Shown here: in pieces, positions 1 to 12,001 of the stretch
How the letters are laid out: each line of letters opens with the position of its first letter
Position numbering within the stretch: position 1 is the first letter of the stretch
Origin: Schistocerca nitens
Lineage: Eukaryota; Arthropoda; Insecta; Orthoptera; Acrididae
Length of the DNA stretch: 64,000 nucleotides
Direction of reading: 5' to 3'
Assembly (NCBI RefSeq): GCF_023898315.1
Contig: NC_064614.1
Span: 1,052,148,432-1,052,212,431 of the forward strand
Made by a program: the position numbers and the translations under genes
The notes under the pieces: generated by a model
What the model was told of the DNA's origin: nothing
Database searches by the model: none
The model's input: only the letters and a program-made list of their open reading frames with translations

Positions 1-830
1 ATCCATGGAGGAGAAGGAAGAGGAAAAGTTGATGCGAAATGTGTCGCCTTAGCTGACGATATTGCAGTAATATTGAAGGACAAAACAGATGTATAGAGCA
101 CCACTTAATTAATTGATAAACAAACATCGTACGAGAAAAGGGAATACAATGAACATAAACGCAACGGAGAAAGATACACACAGTCACAACACAGAAACAT
201 CAAGGGAGTTGATAAGATTAAGCATCTTGGAGAATGGATCCAACCAAATGGATTAGAAAACAACCTAAGCAAAGAAAGAGAGAATATAATTGAATTGATG
301 TACAAACTTATTCAAGGCCAATATAATAAAACTTCAGTATAATTACAGGCAAAAGTTAAGCACTAAGCTGCACTTTAAGGATCTAAATGTCTCACATTGA
401 ATAAAAGAGTTAAACAAGAACAACTTGAAGAGAAAGAAAGGAAAATAGGAAAATATTAGAATCACAACAGAACGAAGATAACAATGGGTGAAGAGAAGAT
501 ATTAAGATTGTACAGGAACATACAAACAGTCACAGACACAATACAGAGGAGAAGATTAATGTTTTACGATTATATTTACAGAATGAATGACAACAGAACA
601 AGGAAGAAAATATTTAACTTCAAATCCAAACTGAAATACACCATTGGATGGGTGGAAGGTACAAAAAAGGATTTGAGAAGACAGAAAACACCATACAAAA
701 CAGGTAAAATTTCAGGCTGGTGATTAATCCTGTAAAATTTCCTATCCAACTACATAAGTCACAACCTAGCAGGGTGATGTGAAATGGATAGAAGTAGGCC
801 ATCTGCCAATGCATGAGGATGTTCTGGGAA
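1..830 (+). mobile_element. LINE 3' fragment (reverse transcriptase C-terminal half)
   Basis: A non-LTR retrotransposon fragment entering from the left edge. Near base 50 the + strand reads ALADDIAVIL, matching reverse transcriptase motif C (the (F/Y/L)ADD catalytic pair). Around 205-265 it reads KHLGEWIQPNGLEN, matching the YLGxxI block that follows the palm in this LINE group. At 484-723 an open stretch of 79 residues contains RRRLMFYDYIYRMNDNR, the usual C-terminal 'RRL.FYGH..RMNDNR' block. Stops and frame changes separate the blocks, so the copy is dead. The endonuclease and RT N-terminus lie outside the window. The clade is probably CFDP2/RTE-like, by resemblance of the C-terminal block only. 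Confidence 0.7.
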
Positions 831-859
831 GATTAAAGGAAAAGAGTTGTATCTCAGTC

Positions 860-3340
860 TTATGTTCTAAGGGGCCTTTAACTTACCAAATTCTATAACA
901 CAATAAGAGACGTAACACCGTCGTGGCGACATGAAGCAATTAGAGGTCGCCAAGACTGCAATTGTGCTGAACTGGGGACACTGTTGACAAGCAAAAGGAC
1001 CTGTGCGAGTAAGGCTAAATGCAATGAGAAGCTACACAGAAACAGAATCATAACACAATGCAGAAGAAGTTGGGTAGCATCTCTAAAAGTAATTTAACAA
1101 TGAATGATAGAAGAATATATGTTAAGAAAGTTCTTTTACCACGTAAAAAGGGCGCAACCCTGAACAGAAGAATAAAACTATACAATGAAAATAAATTTTC
1201 AAAAATTTACTAAAAACCTCTCCAGGAAGAAAAGTACATAACTGGCGATGGATGAAGCTCATAATAGTAAACAAATCTACATATTAGCCTCAGAAATACG
1301 AGAGTGGAGAATGATGATTACATGGAGGAATGCATAACAGCACTTAATAAAAACCGTTCGAAACAAGGAACAGAATTATGTACTCGGTTAATCTATTTAA
1401 GCAGTCGAAGTTTGCTAAAATGTAGTGCTGGAGTAATTCTAATTGCCCATTTAGTTTATGCACTGGGCATCACTTTTTGAATTTTATTATCTCGGTCTCT
1501 TCGAAAATATTGACATTATATTTCTGCTAGAATTTTTAAATTATTTTCCATATCTGTAATGGTGTGTCCTTCCTCACACAGATGGTTGCTTAAGATTCAC
1601 TTGAAGTTCGATAGATTAAAATGTGTGTTAGATCTAGTACAAATGCTTCTGCCTGGTTGTCGAACGTAGCAGATAGCACGCCTGTCGCACGTAATATGCC
1701 AGTAGTATTGCACGTTCGGTTGGTAAAGTTTTCTTTCTGCCTATATTTCTTGAGTGTCATAAGGTATAATAATTGCTGATTGCATGTTGTTTTCTCAAAG
1801 CTGTGAGACATCTTTCTCCGAAATCTTGCCGAAGTGTGGGATATGGTAATAAGAAGTGTTGTCTCACAAGCAAGATTCTGCTTTAACCATGGTGATTGTG
1901 TTGTTCTCCGTTTCTTCGTAGATTAGATTTATTTAATTTTTTCAGAACATCCTTATTAATATTGTGAACGAACTTGACTTCATGATTCTAGGGGATGCAA
2001 TGTGTATAATGAGCTGATGTTCTTTATACCTAACTTCCCTAAAAAGGGCACGTTGTTCCTTCTATATAATAAAACCTTAATGAGGCCATTCTGTAAGGCA
2101 AGAGAAAGTTAGAAAAATTATAAATTGTCAGACCTGTGGTTGTTGGCTCCCTGTTAACGTCTTAATAATTAGTGGATTGTACTAAGGTAATGATGAGACC
2201 AAGAAAGAATAATGTTCCACCAACATTTTGTTGCATAGTAAATTAAATGGTATTATGAAAACTGTTCATTTCATTTTAGAAACTGCAACGATATTTTTTG
2301 TTCCATTGTGCAACAACAATACGTCATCCATGAATCCGCATCATATAATGATTCTATTGTCCGCAATTGGAAATTGTGCCATTACATTACGTTCTAAAAC
2401 GGACATAAAAATGTGTGCAACACCGTATGAGAGTCACGAAGGCAATACCAGCCCACGTTTTTTATTAAAGGCGTGTAGCCCGAAAGTAAAGAAATTATAC
2501 TTTAAAAGAGTATCAAGTAATTAATAAACTCCATTTATTTCGCTTCAAGGCTTACCACTGTTTGTCTTCAAATTGTGTATGGCAACTTTAAGGACTTTGT
2601 TTACAGGAGTACTGGAGTAGGTGTTTGTAATGTCTAAAAACGTAATGTATGTATCGGCAGGCATTGTTATACTCGAAAATTTGTCAATCAGATATTCTCT
2701 GTATCATATACTGAAATCAGAGGGTTGTTGCTGATATTTATTTAAATAATCTGCAAGGGAATATTCAGTGTGACACCCAACACCTCCTCTCGCATTGGTA
2801 TATTACTTTTATGTGGCTTAATCGTAACTTTGACTTTGGTGTTGTTGAAGTAATTGGAATCACCTTATTTTTTTTAAATCATTGGTAAATAATTTTAAAA
2901 AATAACTTACTGTAGGACTGAGATCTTTAAATGTGCAATGTATTTCTCAGTGAGATTGTAGTTATATTTTTCAGTGTCGCTGCCGTTAAAAAAAACTCAG
3001 TAACTTTACTAATGTATTGCCTTTCCTCTAGAATCACAAATGTTTTACCCTTTTCAGTCTGCATAAGGTTTCATTTTCATCTGGCGTCACATTCATACTT
3101 TGTAGCACAGTATCGTCGTTATTGGTATACTTGTTTACTACCTTCTGGACATAAGTATTATTTATAAGAGTTTCTGGGAGTTTATTTACATACATAGCTA
3201 CTTCATTACATTCCAGCTTGGTAAGCATTTCTCGAGCCAAGGCTGTAACTGTTCAAGATATTAAGGAGGTGATTTGTTGCTGCGAGGATTTTCAAGTAGC
3301 AGCATTTCATTTTTATTAAAGGTTATCTCCGTCATGTTCC
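860..3340 (-). mobile_element. Penelope-like retroelement, decayed copy A
   Basis: On the minus strand, in order from 3340 down to 860, there are fragments matching Penelope-like elements. First is a segment resembling the family's N-terminal 'LLEKGLKYN' region (about 3330-3240), then RT palm pieces (LDITNTYSSTPVNKV, near 2650), then GFMDDVLLLHNGT near 2340, which carries the catalytic DD. Last is a GIY-YIG endonuclease region near 1700-1640 (CYVRQPGRSICTR). The stretch from about 1370 down to 860 would be the 3' part and tail. The element is broken, with many breaks, and looks old. It aligns by eye with copy B at 4785-6140 over about 1.3 kb. Penelope elements encode a telomerase-related RT plus GIY-YIG nuclease. 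The family call is firm from motif order; the ends are approximate. Confidence 0.65.
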
Positions 3341-4784
3341 ACACATTTAGGAAAAAGCTGAAAACTATTATTTTCAACTACTCAACTGTACATTGATACA
3401 TAGCCTATCGACGTTATAATTACGTATGTTTGTGTAGTTACCTTTTAAACCGGCCATTATGTGAAAAATGTGTTCTTATTCCCAACCGAACTGTTCAATA
3501 TTGACAGTTTTTGTGAGGAATAAATGTGCTGTGTACATTTCTCCTTTAGCATTGACTTTATTGAATTTTGCAAGTTAATTTTACTGCTAATAATGTCTAT
3601 CCAAACATGCACTGAAAATATGCTTATTACTATGTGGAATGTATTTTTATTTAAACAAATGTTTTTCTACTGAATATTAAATCTTTGGTATCACATACAT
3701 ATACCACCGTAAGGGCATCACGAAGTTGGCAATGGAATTGTAAGTTTTCGTCCAACGCAGATAGCAGTTGTGCAGGATCTGGTGGACACAGTGGAGCATT
3801 CCCACCAACCAAGCCTATAGCGGCTGTGGACTATGACCGCCATCTTCTGCCGCAATATAGGACAGCCGGCGGCCTCATGCACTTTTCGCTATGACTACAT
3901 CGTTTGTGCAAAGTCTTGCAAGCCTCGGTCTTGTTACAGTTGTGTCAACTCGACTCTATTTCTTGCTGCTTATTTATATTGAGTCTTTGCATACTTTGAG
4001 AAATACTAGTTAAGTATATCTTCTGATTACTGTGTTAACATGTTCGTTGATCATTTCTGCTCCCGTCCAACTGTCCACTAATCTGTAGAACGCTCTCCTT
4101 AGCGTTGTGTACAAAATGGTACACAACAATCTCCAACAGTTGTTAGTGCCTTATTAAAATTTAGAAATTTAAAATACCCCCATTTTTCCGCGTAAGGCAG
4201 TTAATTGCAAAAAGTTTTGTATTGTGAGCATCCACAGCAGTAGATCTATGTAACTGTGAGAAATGCCTGCTTCAGTAGTGTGATAAATATTAATTTTTGA
4301 GCCAACTAATTTTGCTTTTTTTTAGAGAAACATCTTCAGTGTTACCTCAGTATATAAACAGGAGTAGAGCTTGTAAATTCCGGTTTGAGTCAACACGTAG
4401 TTGAATTACATTCAAAACCATATACGAAATTTATGTACTAATATTTATTTCATAATTAGTTGACGTGATAAACAGTAGACCCAACATTCGCTGTCCAATT
4501 GTAATAAAATTGCTCAACTGTCAAGAGGTAGGCATTCAATTTTAAAATTAGCAAATTGTAGGAAGAATAATTTGGTTAAAAGAAACTAGGATAGGATAAA
4601 GTGGTAAACCATAAGGAGTTAAAAATGTAAAGCAATGTGTAGGTGAGCGAACCTATGTTAACCACATAAAATGTACATCAAAAACAGAGGCGACATAATT
4701 GTACATGGGTAAAACGTTGCTTACTGAATAGATAATCATCGAGATTAAAGAAGAATGGGGGCAAGGGAAGATTAAAAATATTAT
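3341..4784. other. unassigned AT-rich interval
   Basis: No gene or repeat recognised. The only open stretch of note is 3685-3894 (+), 69 residues (MVSHTYTTVRAS...), which begins in an AT-rich context and contains SGGHSGAFPPTKPIAAVDYD. Its composition is more protein-like than the surroundings, but I recognise no domain and there is no support for splicing or expression. Confidence 0.4.
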
Positions 4785-6140
4785 ATGGACATACCAAAAG
4801 CATAACAATGTCATGGCAATATGAAGTACGCTGAGGCTGCCAATTCCACCAGGACACAGAGTGCTGCTAAGGAAAATGGAAGCACACATTTAAGAACGCA
4901 TACAGCGAGAAGCGACATAGGAAAAGGATCATAAAATGTGGCAGAGAACGTTGGATAGCATTTTAGCAAGTAATTTAACAACGAAAGGTATCAGAACCTA
5001 ACTTACTAAAGTTCTTTTATTATCTAAGAAGGGGGCAGGGGCCGTGCCTAATAGAAGAAAACTGTATACTTAAACGAATTATATGGAAATATGCTAAAAG
5101 ACATCTCTAGGAAAAAAAGTAGATAACTTGTGATTTATGGACCTCATAATTATCAAGAACAGCAGACATTAACCTTAGAAATGGCAGATGCTTCTATACC
5201 AGATTTAAAGAAAACTGTATACTTAACGAATTATATAAAAATTTATTAAAAGACATCTCTAGGAAAGAAAAGTAGATAATGTCAGATTTATGGACCTCAT
5301 TATAGTCATAAATACCAGACATCAACCTTAGAAATGACATAGTAGAGAATGATTAGTACAGGGAAGAATGTCAAACATCAGCGCACAAATAGGGTCAAAA
5401 ATAATTAATGAAAAATGTGTACTCGGTTATTCTGCTTGAGCAGTCGAAGTTTGCTACAGTGTAGTGATGGCACGACCCAAGTTGTCTATTCAGGGCAGGC
5501 ACTAGGAGACGCTTTTTGGATCTTATTATCTTAGTGTCAAAGAAATGGTGTGTCCATCTGCCCCTTGTGCAGTTCGTTACTTAATGCTGACTTGGAGTTA
5601 GAATAAGATGTTCTTTGAATCTGGTACAGAAGCTTCTGCCTAATTGATCAATCTATCTTACAGAACAGTTGTCACACATATATCAGTGTATCCTACTAGT
5701 ACTGTATTTCCTATCGGTAGAGTGTTCTTTCTGCTTATATTTCTTCGCAGTATTATATGGTGTACAAAATGATGGTTGAATATCGGTTATTCATACTTAT
5801 GATTACACTTTTCCACCATCTTATGGTGTTAAGGAGCCTTGTCTCGCATCCAAGATTCAACGTTAACCAAAGTGATCATGTTCTTCTCCTGTTGTAGATT
5901 AAGTCTATTTAATTTTCTCAACATTCTCTTATGGACGTTGTTGATAAACCTGGTTTCATAACCGTTAGGGAATGCAGTGTAATGAATCATTAGTTTCCTT
6001 GGAAATGGGCGTGCTGTACATTCTATCTAGTAAAGATCTAAATGAAGACATTTTACTTGCGAGGTTGGTTAGGTGAACTATGAATTACCAAATATGTGCC
6101 GGTGGACTACCTGTAAATGTCGAAACTAGTTGGTTCGTAA
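4785..6140 (-). mobile_element. Penelope-like retroelement, decayed truncated copy B
   Basis: A second diverged copy of the Penelope-like sequence, aligning end to end with 860-2200 through shared landmarks: 'actcggtt..tct..ttgagcagtcgaagtttgct' (1382 and 5413), 'ggtgtgtcc' (1561 and 5550), and 'ttctgcctatatttctt' against 'ttctgcttatatttctt' (1734 and 5735). On the minus strand it keeps a GIY-YIG signature near 5665-5600 (CDNCSVR, then GRSFCTRFKEHL) and the RT end upstream of it. The RT palm is absent, so this copy is 5'-truncated, which is usual for the family. It is broken and old. Confidence 0.65.
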
Positions 6141-8151
6141 ATAAATATAAATTATAAAGCGGTCTTTTTCGTCTTAGTTCAGTTCTACGACTGTGAAAAT
6201 TCACGATACAAAGTCCCTTTCAACACAGAATTTTCTATTACAAAATACCGTGCCCATTTAATAAAGGTGGAGACAGCCGGGTATGTGTCTCACGAAATAT
6301 GTGAAATTTACCCAAGATCTCATGTACATAAATGCGAAGGTAGCTTAGACAACAACTATTTTAACCTCCTTGGATTTCAATGAATATTATGCACACATAG
6401 GTTTGAGTTATTATTAATCCTTACCAAACAGGCAAGCAAGTGCAAACTCGATTAGAATACCATAGCATGTCGATCACAGACATCTCTGTAACTGGAATGC
6501 AACACACATTTGTCAAAATCATAGTTTTCTGGTCATATAAATACTCCACTAAGGGGAGTACGCTATCAATTATGACTCTGCAGCCCATAACAGACAGTAC
6601 GTATTCCCCTAACACGTGACAAAAAACGAAACAGAACTTAATACAAAAGCCGCACCGCATACAAATATCGGAATAACACTCACAAACATTGAAAATACGC
6701 ACATGAACGCAGTAAAAGCGAGAGAAAAATAAAAACTTGAAAATTTTCTATCGCTGCCAATTGAATATTTGCAAAAATTCTAATATCTGCAGTAGACACT
6801 TATTACAAGAACTAAATTAATATTAAATTAAAACTACCAAAATCGGTACTCAAAAATATTTGAAATTTAATTTACGTCAAAACTATCGTAATGAGAAACG
6901 AAACAATACAACTGATAATTTAATTACAAAATTCTTTCCTACATTTGTACGCGAAATTGAGCTTCCCAACGTTTACAGTCTGTCATCACTTAACTGATGT
7001 TGACATGTCATCGTCCGCTTGGCCAGTCCATACTCGTGAGTATATAATCCAAGTAATAATTGCTGTTGCGTTTATACTCTTCATAATGAGCGCTCATTCG
7101 TGCATGAAGTAGGAACGTGCGATGATTAGAGATGCCTTTTGATTAACATATCTGTAGCTGACAACGTAGATCAACCATGATTCATTGAATTTACACGGGC
7201 TGTATTCCGACGTCAGATCTTTTGTTAATCACTTCGCTGTTCGAATTTTCTAATTCCCGTCTGACTACTACTTCAGGGTGTCACAGTAGTCAATACGGAA
7301 GTAAATTAACATATATTCTTTTGATAATTTGTCGGTCCACGGTGCGCAGCAAACTGTTCGTGCTATTTATACTGGATATGGCACATACAACAGTCATACG
7401 ACTTGGCGAACCACAAACCATATTTTCAAGTTTAATGTCCGGAACGCCAGTCCACGATGAGAAGCAGCGTGATACGTCTAGTTGTCGGCTTCATACGCAT
7501 GACACATATAAAATGCCGTTTCATAACAACGGCCACCAACACAGCAAACACGCACACGTACGAAAATACAATCTATCCTTTACTTGCTGGAAACACTTCT
7601 GTGTTGTTGTGTTGGCGCTTCAGCTATCGACATCTCGACATATTCCTAAGACTCATCTCCCTTACCGTTATAAGAGTGCAATGTTTTACAGTTTCACTTA
7701 AAATCTTAATTTTATACCATCACATTCCTGAAAAATAGTATAAATAAGATGTTAATGATAGTGCAAACACACAACATCATTAACGGAAAATAAGAATCTC
7801 ATAAATTGCAACTAAGTGTCGTCTACAGAAACAAGGTTAAAATACATGTAATGTAATGAAGCTCTTCAATGTAAAAAAATGGGATAAGAAAGGGAAAAGT
7901 AAAAAAAAAAGGATAAAAGGGAGAAAGATGAAGAACTTAACTCAAACTGTACTAGTAGAATGCTCAAGAACAGTGACGAGCAATCTACACATATTATAAA
8001 AATGGATGTGCATGTACATGTGTGTATGTATGAGTGTTCGACATCTCCTCCGAAACAACAGGACCGATTTCAATCAAACATGTTACACATATCGCTTACC
8101 ACTGGGAAAGATTCGCCGTGAGGGTAGGAACCACATACCAATCAACACCGA
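6141..8151. other. unassigned interval with one 159-residue ORF and a possible dispersed repeat
   Basis: The longest open frame not tied to a transposon near here is 7222-7701 (+), 159 residues. It has no recognisable domain, signal peptide or membrane segment, and I consider it a chance ORF or part of an unknown repeat. At about 7990-8150 the text 'cctccgaaacaacaggaccgatttcaatcaaacatgttacacatatcgcttacc' resembles a repeat I recall from orthopteran genomes ('...ctggaccgatttcaaccaaacttggtacacatatcacttac...'). The class of that repeat is unknown to me. Confidence 0.35.
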
Positions 8152-8377
8152 GCAAGGTGGCACGGTGGTTTGCACACTGAACTCGTAATCGGGAGGACGA
8201 CGGTTTAAACCCGCCTCTGGTCATCCTGATTTAGGTTTTCCGTGATTTCCCTAAACTACTTCAGGTAAATGACAATATTGTTCCTCTGAAAGGGCACGGC
8301 CGATTTCCTTCCCCACTCTTTCGTAATACGAACTTAAGCTCCGTCTCTAATGACTTCATTGGCAACGGGACGTTAAA
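8152..8377 (+). mobile_element. tRNA-derived SINE (family with 'cgggacgttaaac' tail)
   Basis: The head 'ggtggcacggtggtttgcac' is a tRNA-like box A region and 'gacggtttaaacccgcc' is a box B (GGTTCAAANCC type). A conserved body follows ('catcctgatttaggttttccgtgatttcc', 'gaaagggcacggccgatttccttcccc') and then the tail 'acgggacgttaaac'. This is the layout of a pol III-transcribed SINE mobilised by a LINE. Its tail is interrupted by the 5S-derived SINE that follows; the tail sequence is repeated at 8726-8738. Confidence 0.8.
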
Positions 8378-8725
8378 CTAAGAAACTAAACTCCGTCCGA
8401 ACGGGCCTTGGAAGGCACAATGGTAACGGGCGGCCATGTCTCATCCTCAGCCCACACAGCCCACAATCGTCACTGGATGCGGATATGGAGGGGCATGTGG
8501 TCAGCACACCGATCTCCCTGCCGTACGTCAGTTTACGAGACCAGAGCCGCTACTTCTCAACAAAGTAGCTCCTCAGTTTGCCTCACAAGGGCTGAGTGTA
8601 CCCAGCTTGCCAACAGCGTGCGGCCGACCGGATGGTCACCCATCCAAGTGTTAAACCAACCCAACAGCGCTTAACTTCGGTGATCCGTCGGGAACCGGTG
8701 TTACCACTGCGGCAAGGCCGTTGAC
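8378..8725 (-). mobile_element. 5S rRNA-derived SINE (SINE3-like), nested in a tRNA-SINE
   Basis: On the minus strand the head reads like 5S rRNA: 'cggttcccgacggatcaccgaagttaagc' then 'acttggatgggtgacc', covering the internal control region (A box and C box) that drives pol III transcription. A non-5S body follows ('gagaagtagcggctctggtctcgtaaactgac', 'catgcccctccatatccgcatcca') and the 3' tail '...cggacggagtttagtttctta' at the left edge. Flanking copies of acgggacgttaaa (8365-8377 and 8726-8738) are a 13-bp target duplication inside the tail of the neighbouring tRNA-SINE. A second copy of this family is at 42609-42922. Confidence 0.85.
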
Positions 8726-8830
8726 ACGGGACGTTAAAACTATTACCTACTAAGCAAGTACGCGGGTGTGAAAATGTAGTGTAACGCACGAGTCACGAAT
8801 ACTTATACTGTAGTCATCCACTATTTCAGA

Positions 8831-9038
8831 GTTCGCAGCTCGTGGTCGTGCGGTAGCGTTCTCGCTTCCCGCGCCAGGGTTCCCGGATTCGATTCCCGGC
8901 GGGGTCAGGGATTTTCTCTGCCTCGTGATGACTGGGTGTTGTGTGCTGTCCTTAGGTTAGTTAGGTTTAAGTAGTTCTAAGTTCTAGGGGACTAATGACC
9001 GTAGATGTTAAGTCCCATAGTGCTCAGAGCCATTTGAA
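8831..9038 (+). mobile_element. tRNA-derived SINE ('gctcagagccatttgaac' tail family), full length
   Basis: It begins 'gttcgcagctcgtggtcgtgcggtagcg' (box A region), has box B 'ggattcgattcccggcggggtcaggg', a body 'gattttctctgcctcgtgatgactgggtgttgtgtgctgtccttaggttagttagg', and the tail 'cccatagtgctcagagccatttgaa'. It is flanked by the 13-bp duplication ccactatttcaga (8818-8830 and 9039-9051). This is the most frequent SINE tail in the window. Confidence 0.9.
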
Positions 9039-9051
9039 CCACTATTTCAGA

Positions 9052-9710
9052 ATGACGGCACTTAACAGACTTCTAGCCGATTTTAAACATAATTTCAAAC
9101 GTTTGCGAACCTTTTCTCGTTGACACCACCCACAAAATGATAAAAGGAACAGAGTTTATCGTCTACTACGTTTTCGCTGTCCATGCTGTAAAACTGTCCC
9201 ACGAATCACGACGTCTTAGTTTTTTACTTTTTTAGTACTAACTGTATTCACAACATATTTCGTATACAGTATTCACATATATCACAGAATGTAACACTAA
9301 AAGTATAACATTGTACGACGCGTATTTCAGAGATATTACGTCATTAACAATGGGATATGTGAAAAAGTCTCGCGTCATGCAAAACTTTTAAATTTCTTGC
9401 TTAGTTGCTATTAATTGTAATCGCAACACTTTCCACCTACAGTATTCATTTTGGAGCTGAAAGTACCTACAAAGGAATATTACTGTACGATATAATGTTC
9501 AGGAGACGTGACGTCAAAAACAGAAATGCTAGAATAACTGCGGCATCATCTATGACATTTTAATTGAGTACTTCTATATTACCGACTCTATTCCCAACAC
9601 TTTCCACAGTATCCACATATGCCGTTGACAATACGTGCATTATCATAGCAGTGTACGACATGCAGCTGTATGGAAATGAAACTGCAGCGTGAAACTTGCT
9701 AGAATATCAA
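9052..9710. other. unassigned AT-rich interval
   Basis: AT-rich sequence with short scattered ORFs only. I see no repeat or gene signature. Confidence 0.4.
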
Positions 9711-9824
9711 ATGGTTCAAATGGCTCTGAGCACTATGGGACATAAATTTAGGAAGGGCGGGGATCGAACCCGGGAGCGAAGACGTTTTGATTATGAATCA
9801 AAGACGCTACCCCTAGACCACGGG
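9711..9824 (-). mobile_element. chimeric short SINE: tRNA-Met-like head joined to another SINE's tail
   Basis: Read on the minus strand, it starts 'ccgtggtctaggggtagcgtctttgattcataatcaaaacgtcttcgctcccgggttcgatccccgcccttcc'. That is a tRNA-like fold with a 5-bp anticodon stem (TTTGA/TCAAA) and loop TTCATAA (anticodon CAT). It then switches directly to 'atgtcccatagtgctcagagccatttgaacc', the tail of the family at 8831. The usual body of either family is missing, so the copy is a head-tail chimera. I found no clear target duplication. Confidence 0.7.
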
Positions 9825-10195
9825 TTAATTCCTGTCATATCCCTGAATATTTACCATCAATTTTGAAAGACCCTGTATAGCAGTCGGTCGTTCTTCTAAC
9901 GGCCAGCTGGTGTACGATGATCTCTGGCTTTAGCGCTCTGCAGCTGTCTGTGGGTTGACGGATGATCTTTGGCGACACCTCCTGAACATGCCGTACAAGG
10001 TACTCGACTATATGCACAAATACACAAGATATACATTACACACGGAATGTTAAAAACTTCTATGTGTTACTTTTCCCATAGTTTATTTGTCTCGTGCTGT
10101 TTCAATCGAGTGAAACGAACCTTAAAGAAATTATATCCCCAAAACGTCCGGAATCATTCTGTTTCAGCACAATTTCCGAAATATCGCAGAACTTT
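9825..10195. other. unassigned interval
   Basis: Nothing recognisable. It holds small ORFs of about 60 residues on each strand without domain content. Confidence 0.35.
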
Positions 10196-11150
10196 CATCA
10201 TCAATAGATTCTTTCATCTGACAGATCCTAAGGTCACTCCCGCCTCAGTTACCAACCGCAAAGTCAGAACTGCCTCTCCGCAGCCTCTCCATTTCCTGAA
10301 GCCAAACTGATCTTCATCCTCAATTTTCCATTCTTATGTGTACTATTCTTGGTAGGTACATGGGCTGTTAAGATGACTGCGCGATAATTCTTACACATGT
10401 CGGTTCTTGCCATCGTCAGAAACGTGTGGATGACGGTTTTCCCGAAGTATGATGACGTATCGTCAATCTCATACATTCTACACACCCCCTCAATGAGAAT
10501 AGTCATTTTGTTGCCACTTTCACCAATGATTTCAGAAATTCTAATGGGCTTTTATGTATCTCTTCTGGCTCATTTGGTCTTACGTCTTTCAAAGCTTTTT
10601 TAAATTCTTAATCCAATATTGGATCACCTATCAATTCCCTATCGTCTCATGTTTCTTCCTCTGTCATGTCACACACAAATACTCCCCTTCATAGAAGACT
10701 TCAGTGTTCTCTTTCTCCCTCTCCTCTTTCTGCTGTGCATATACTAGTGGAAGCCCCACTGCACTCTTAATGTTACCACCTCTGCCTTTAATACACCGAA
10801 GGTTGTTTCTATATACTGACTCACTCCTTCCCACGATCATTTCTTTCAGATTTCCTCACATTTTTCTTTCAGCCATTTTCCATTAGCTTCCCTGGATTTC
10901 CTATTTACTTCGTTCGTAAGTAGCTCGTATTTCTATATTTCTGAATTTCCGTGCACATTTTTGTATTTCCTTCTTTTGTCGATCAACTGAAGTGTATCTT
11001 CTGTTATCCAGGGTTTTCTTTCCAAGACCTATGATTGCCCTATCTAGAAATGTTTATCCCTCTTCAGCTGAACCGTCTATAAAGCCATTCACTATCGCAG
11101 TAACAATAGCCTCTGGGAACCTCAAGCATATATCTTCATTTCTTAGTATA
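10196..11150 (-). mobile_element. decayed LINE fragment (linker plus RT N-terminal part)
   Basis: On the minus strand several blocks appear in the right order for a CFDP2/RTE-like ORF2. There is a post-endonuclease linker (near 11000-10930, resembling 'KPWITEDTLQLIDKRRKYKN'), a lysine/arginine-rich stretch, and then the RT block KNYRAVILTAHVPTKN (near 10372), matching 'cENYRpIsL'. This is followed near 10300 by 'EDQFGF'-like coding. Many stops and frame changes show it is an old dead copy. There is no endonuclease domain and no catalytic YADD here. Confidence 0.6.
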
Positions 11151-11414
11151 TCTGTATCGAATTGAAATATACGATTGAGTTAAAGAGATGCAGAAACAGT
11201 TAACATAGAAAACTGATGATTAATTAACGTGTGATATGAAATTAGAGTTGATTATGCAGAACATTACGAAAACAAGCAACGAATTTAGAAAAAAATGTCA
11301 CTGTTAATACAAAGTTCATTGAAAGAAAGTGCTTGAAAGGAGAAATCACAGAGGATGTGAAATAAAGTTTGACGTCACAGTACGAAGAAATAAGTAAACT
11401 AAATGGTCGAAGAC

Positions 11415-12001
11415 TGTAAGTAGGCTGTTTAGGTTTTTTTATTGATAACGCCACCTCAGTATGAAAATCACCGGCTGTGCCGTGTGCAGTCTGTGGCTGC
11501 TTTGCATTGTTGTAATACTCAACCATTGTAGTGTTAGGCAGCTGGCTGTGAACAGCGCGTAATGTTGCGCAGTTGGAGGTGAGCCGCCAGCAGTGGTGGA
11601 TGTGGGGAGAGAGATGGCGGAATTTTGTAATTTGTCATGAACTGCTCTATATATGATATCAAGGTAAATACATTGTTTGTTCTCTATTAATATCTTTCAT
11701 TTGCTAACTATCCCTATCAGTAGTTAGTGCCTTCCATAGTTTGAATCTTTTATTTAGCTGGCAGTAGTGGCGCTCGCTGTATTGCAGTAGCTTGAGCAGC
11801 GAAGATTTTTATGAGGTAAGTGATTTGTGAAAGAGATAGTTTAATGTTAGTCAGGGCCATTCTCTTGTAGAGAATTTTGAAAGTCAGATTGCGTTGCGCT
11901 AACAAAATATTGTGTGTTGAAAGTCAGATTGCGTTGCGCTAAAAAAATATTGTGTGTCAGGTTAAGCACAGTTGTGTAAAATTGTTCTAAGGGGACGTTT
12001 C
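11415..12001 (+). repeat. left LTR of the short LTR element
   Basis: 587 bp, starting tgtaagtaggctg and ending ggggacgtttc. It contains a tandem internal duplication of about 40 bp (ttgaaagtcagattgcgttgcgctaa..., starting about 11877 and 11918). 'ctctatatatgatatc' near 11644 is a possible TATA-like element; that is an inference. Confidence 0.85.

Noticed and set aside
7222-7701. 159-residue ORF as a host gene
   Set aside because: It has no domain, signal or conserved composition; an overlapping 93-residue ORF in another frame is equally open, and the length is within chance for 64 kb on six frames.
8560-8725. Possible 5S rRNA gene on the minus strand
   Set aside because: Only the control region resembles 5S; the 3' part is SINE body with a tail and target duplication.
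9755-9824. Possible genuine tRNA-Met gene on the minus strand
   Set aside because: The tRNA-like part runs straight into a SINE tail and lacks a paired acceptor stem, so it is a SINE head.
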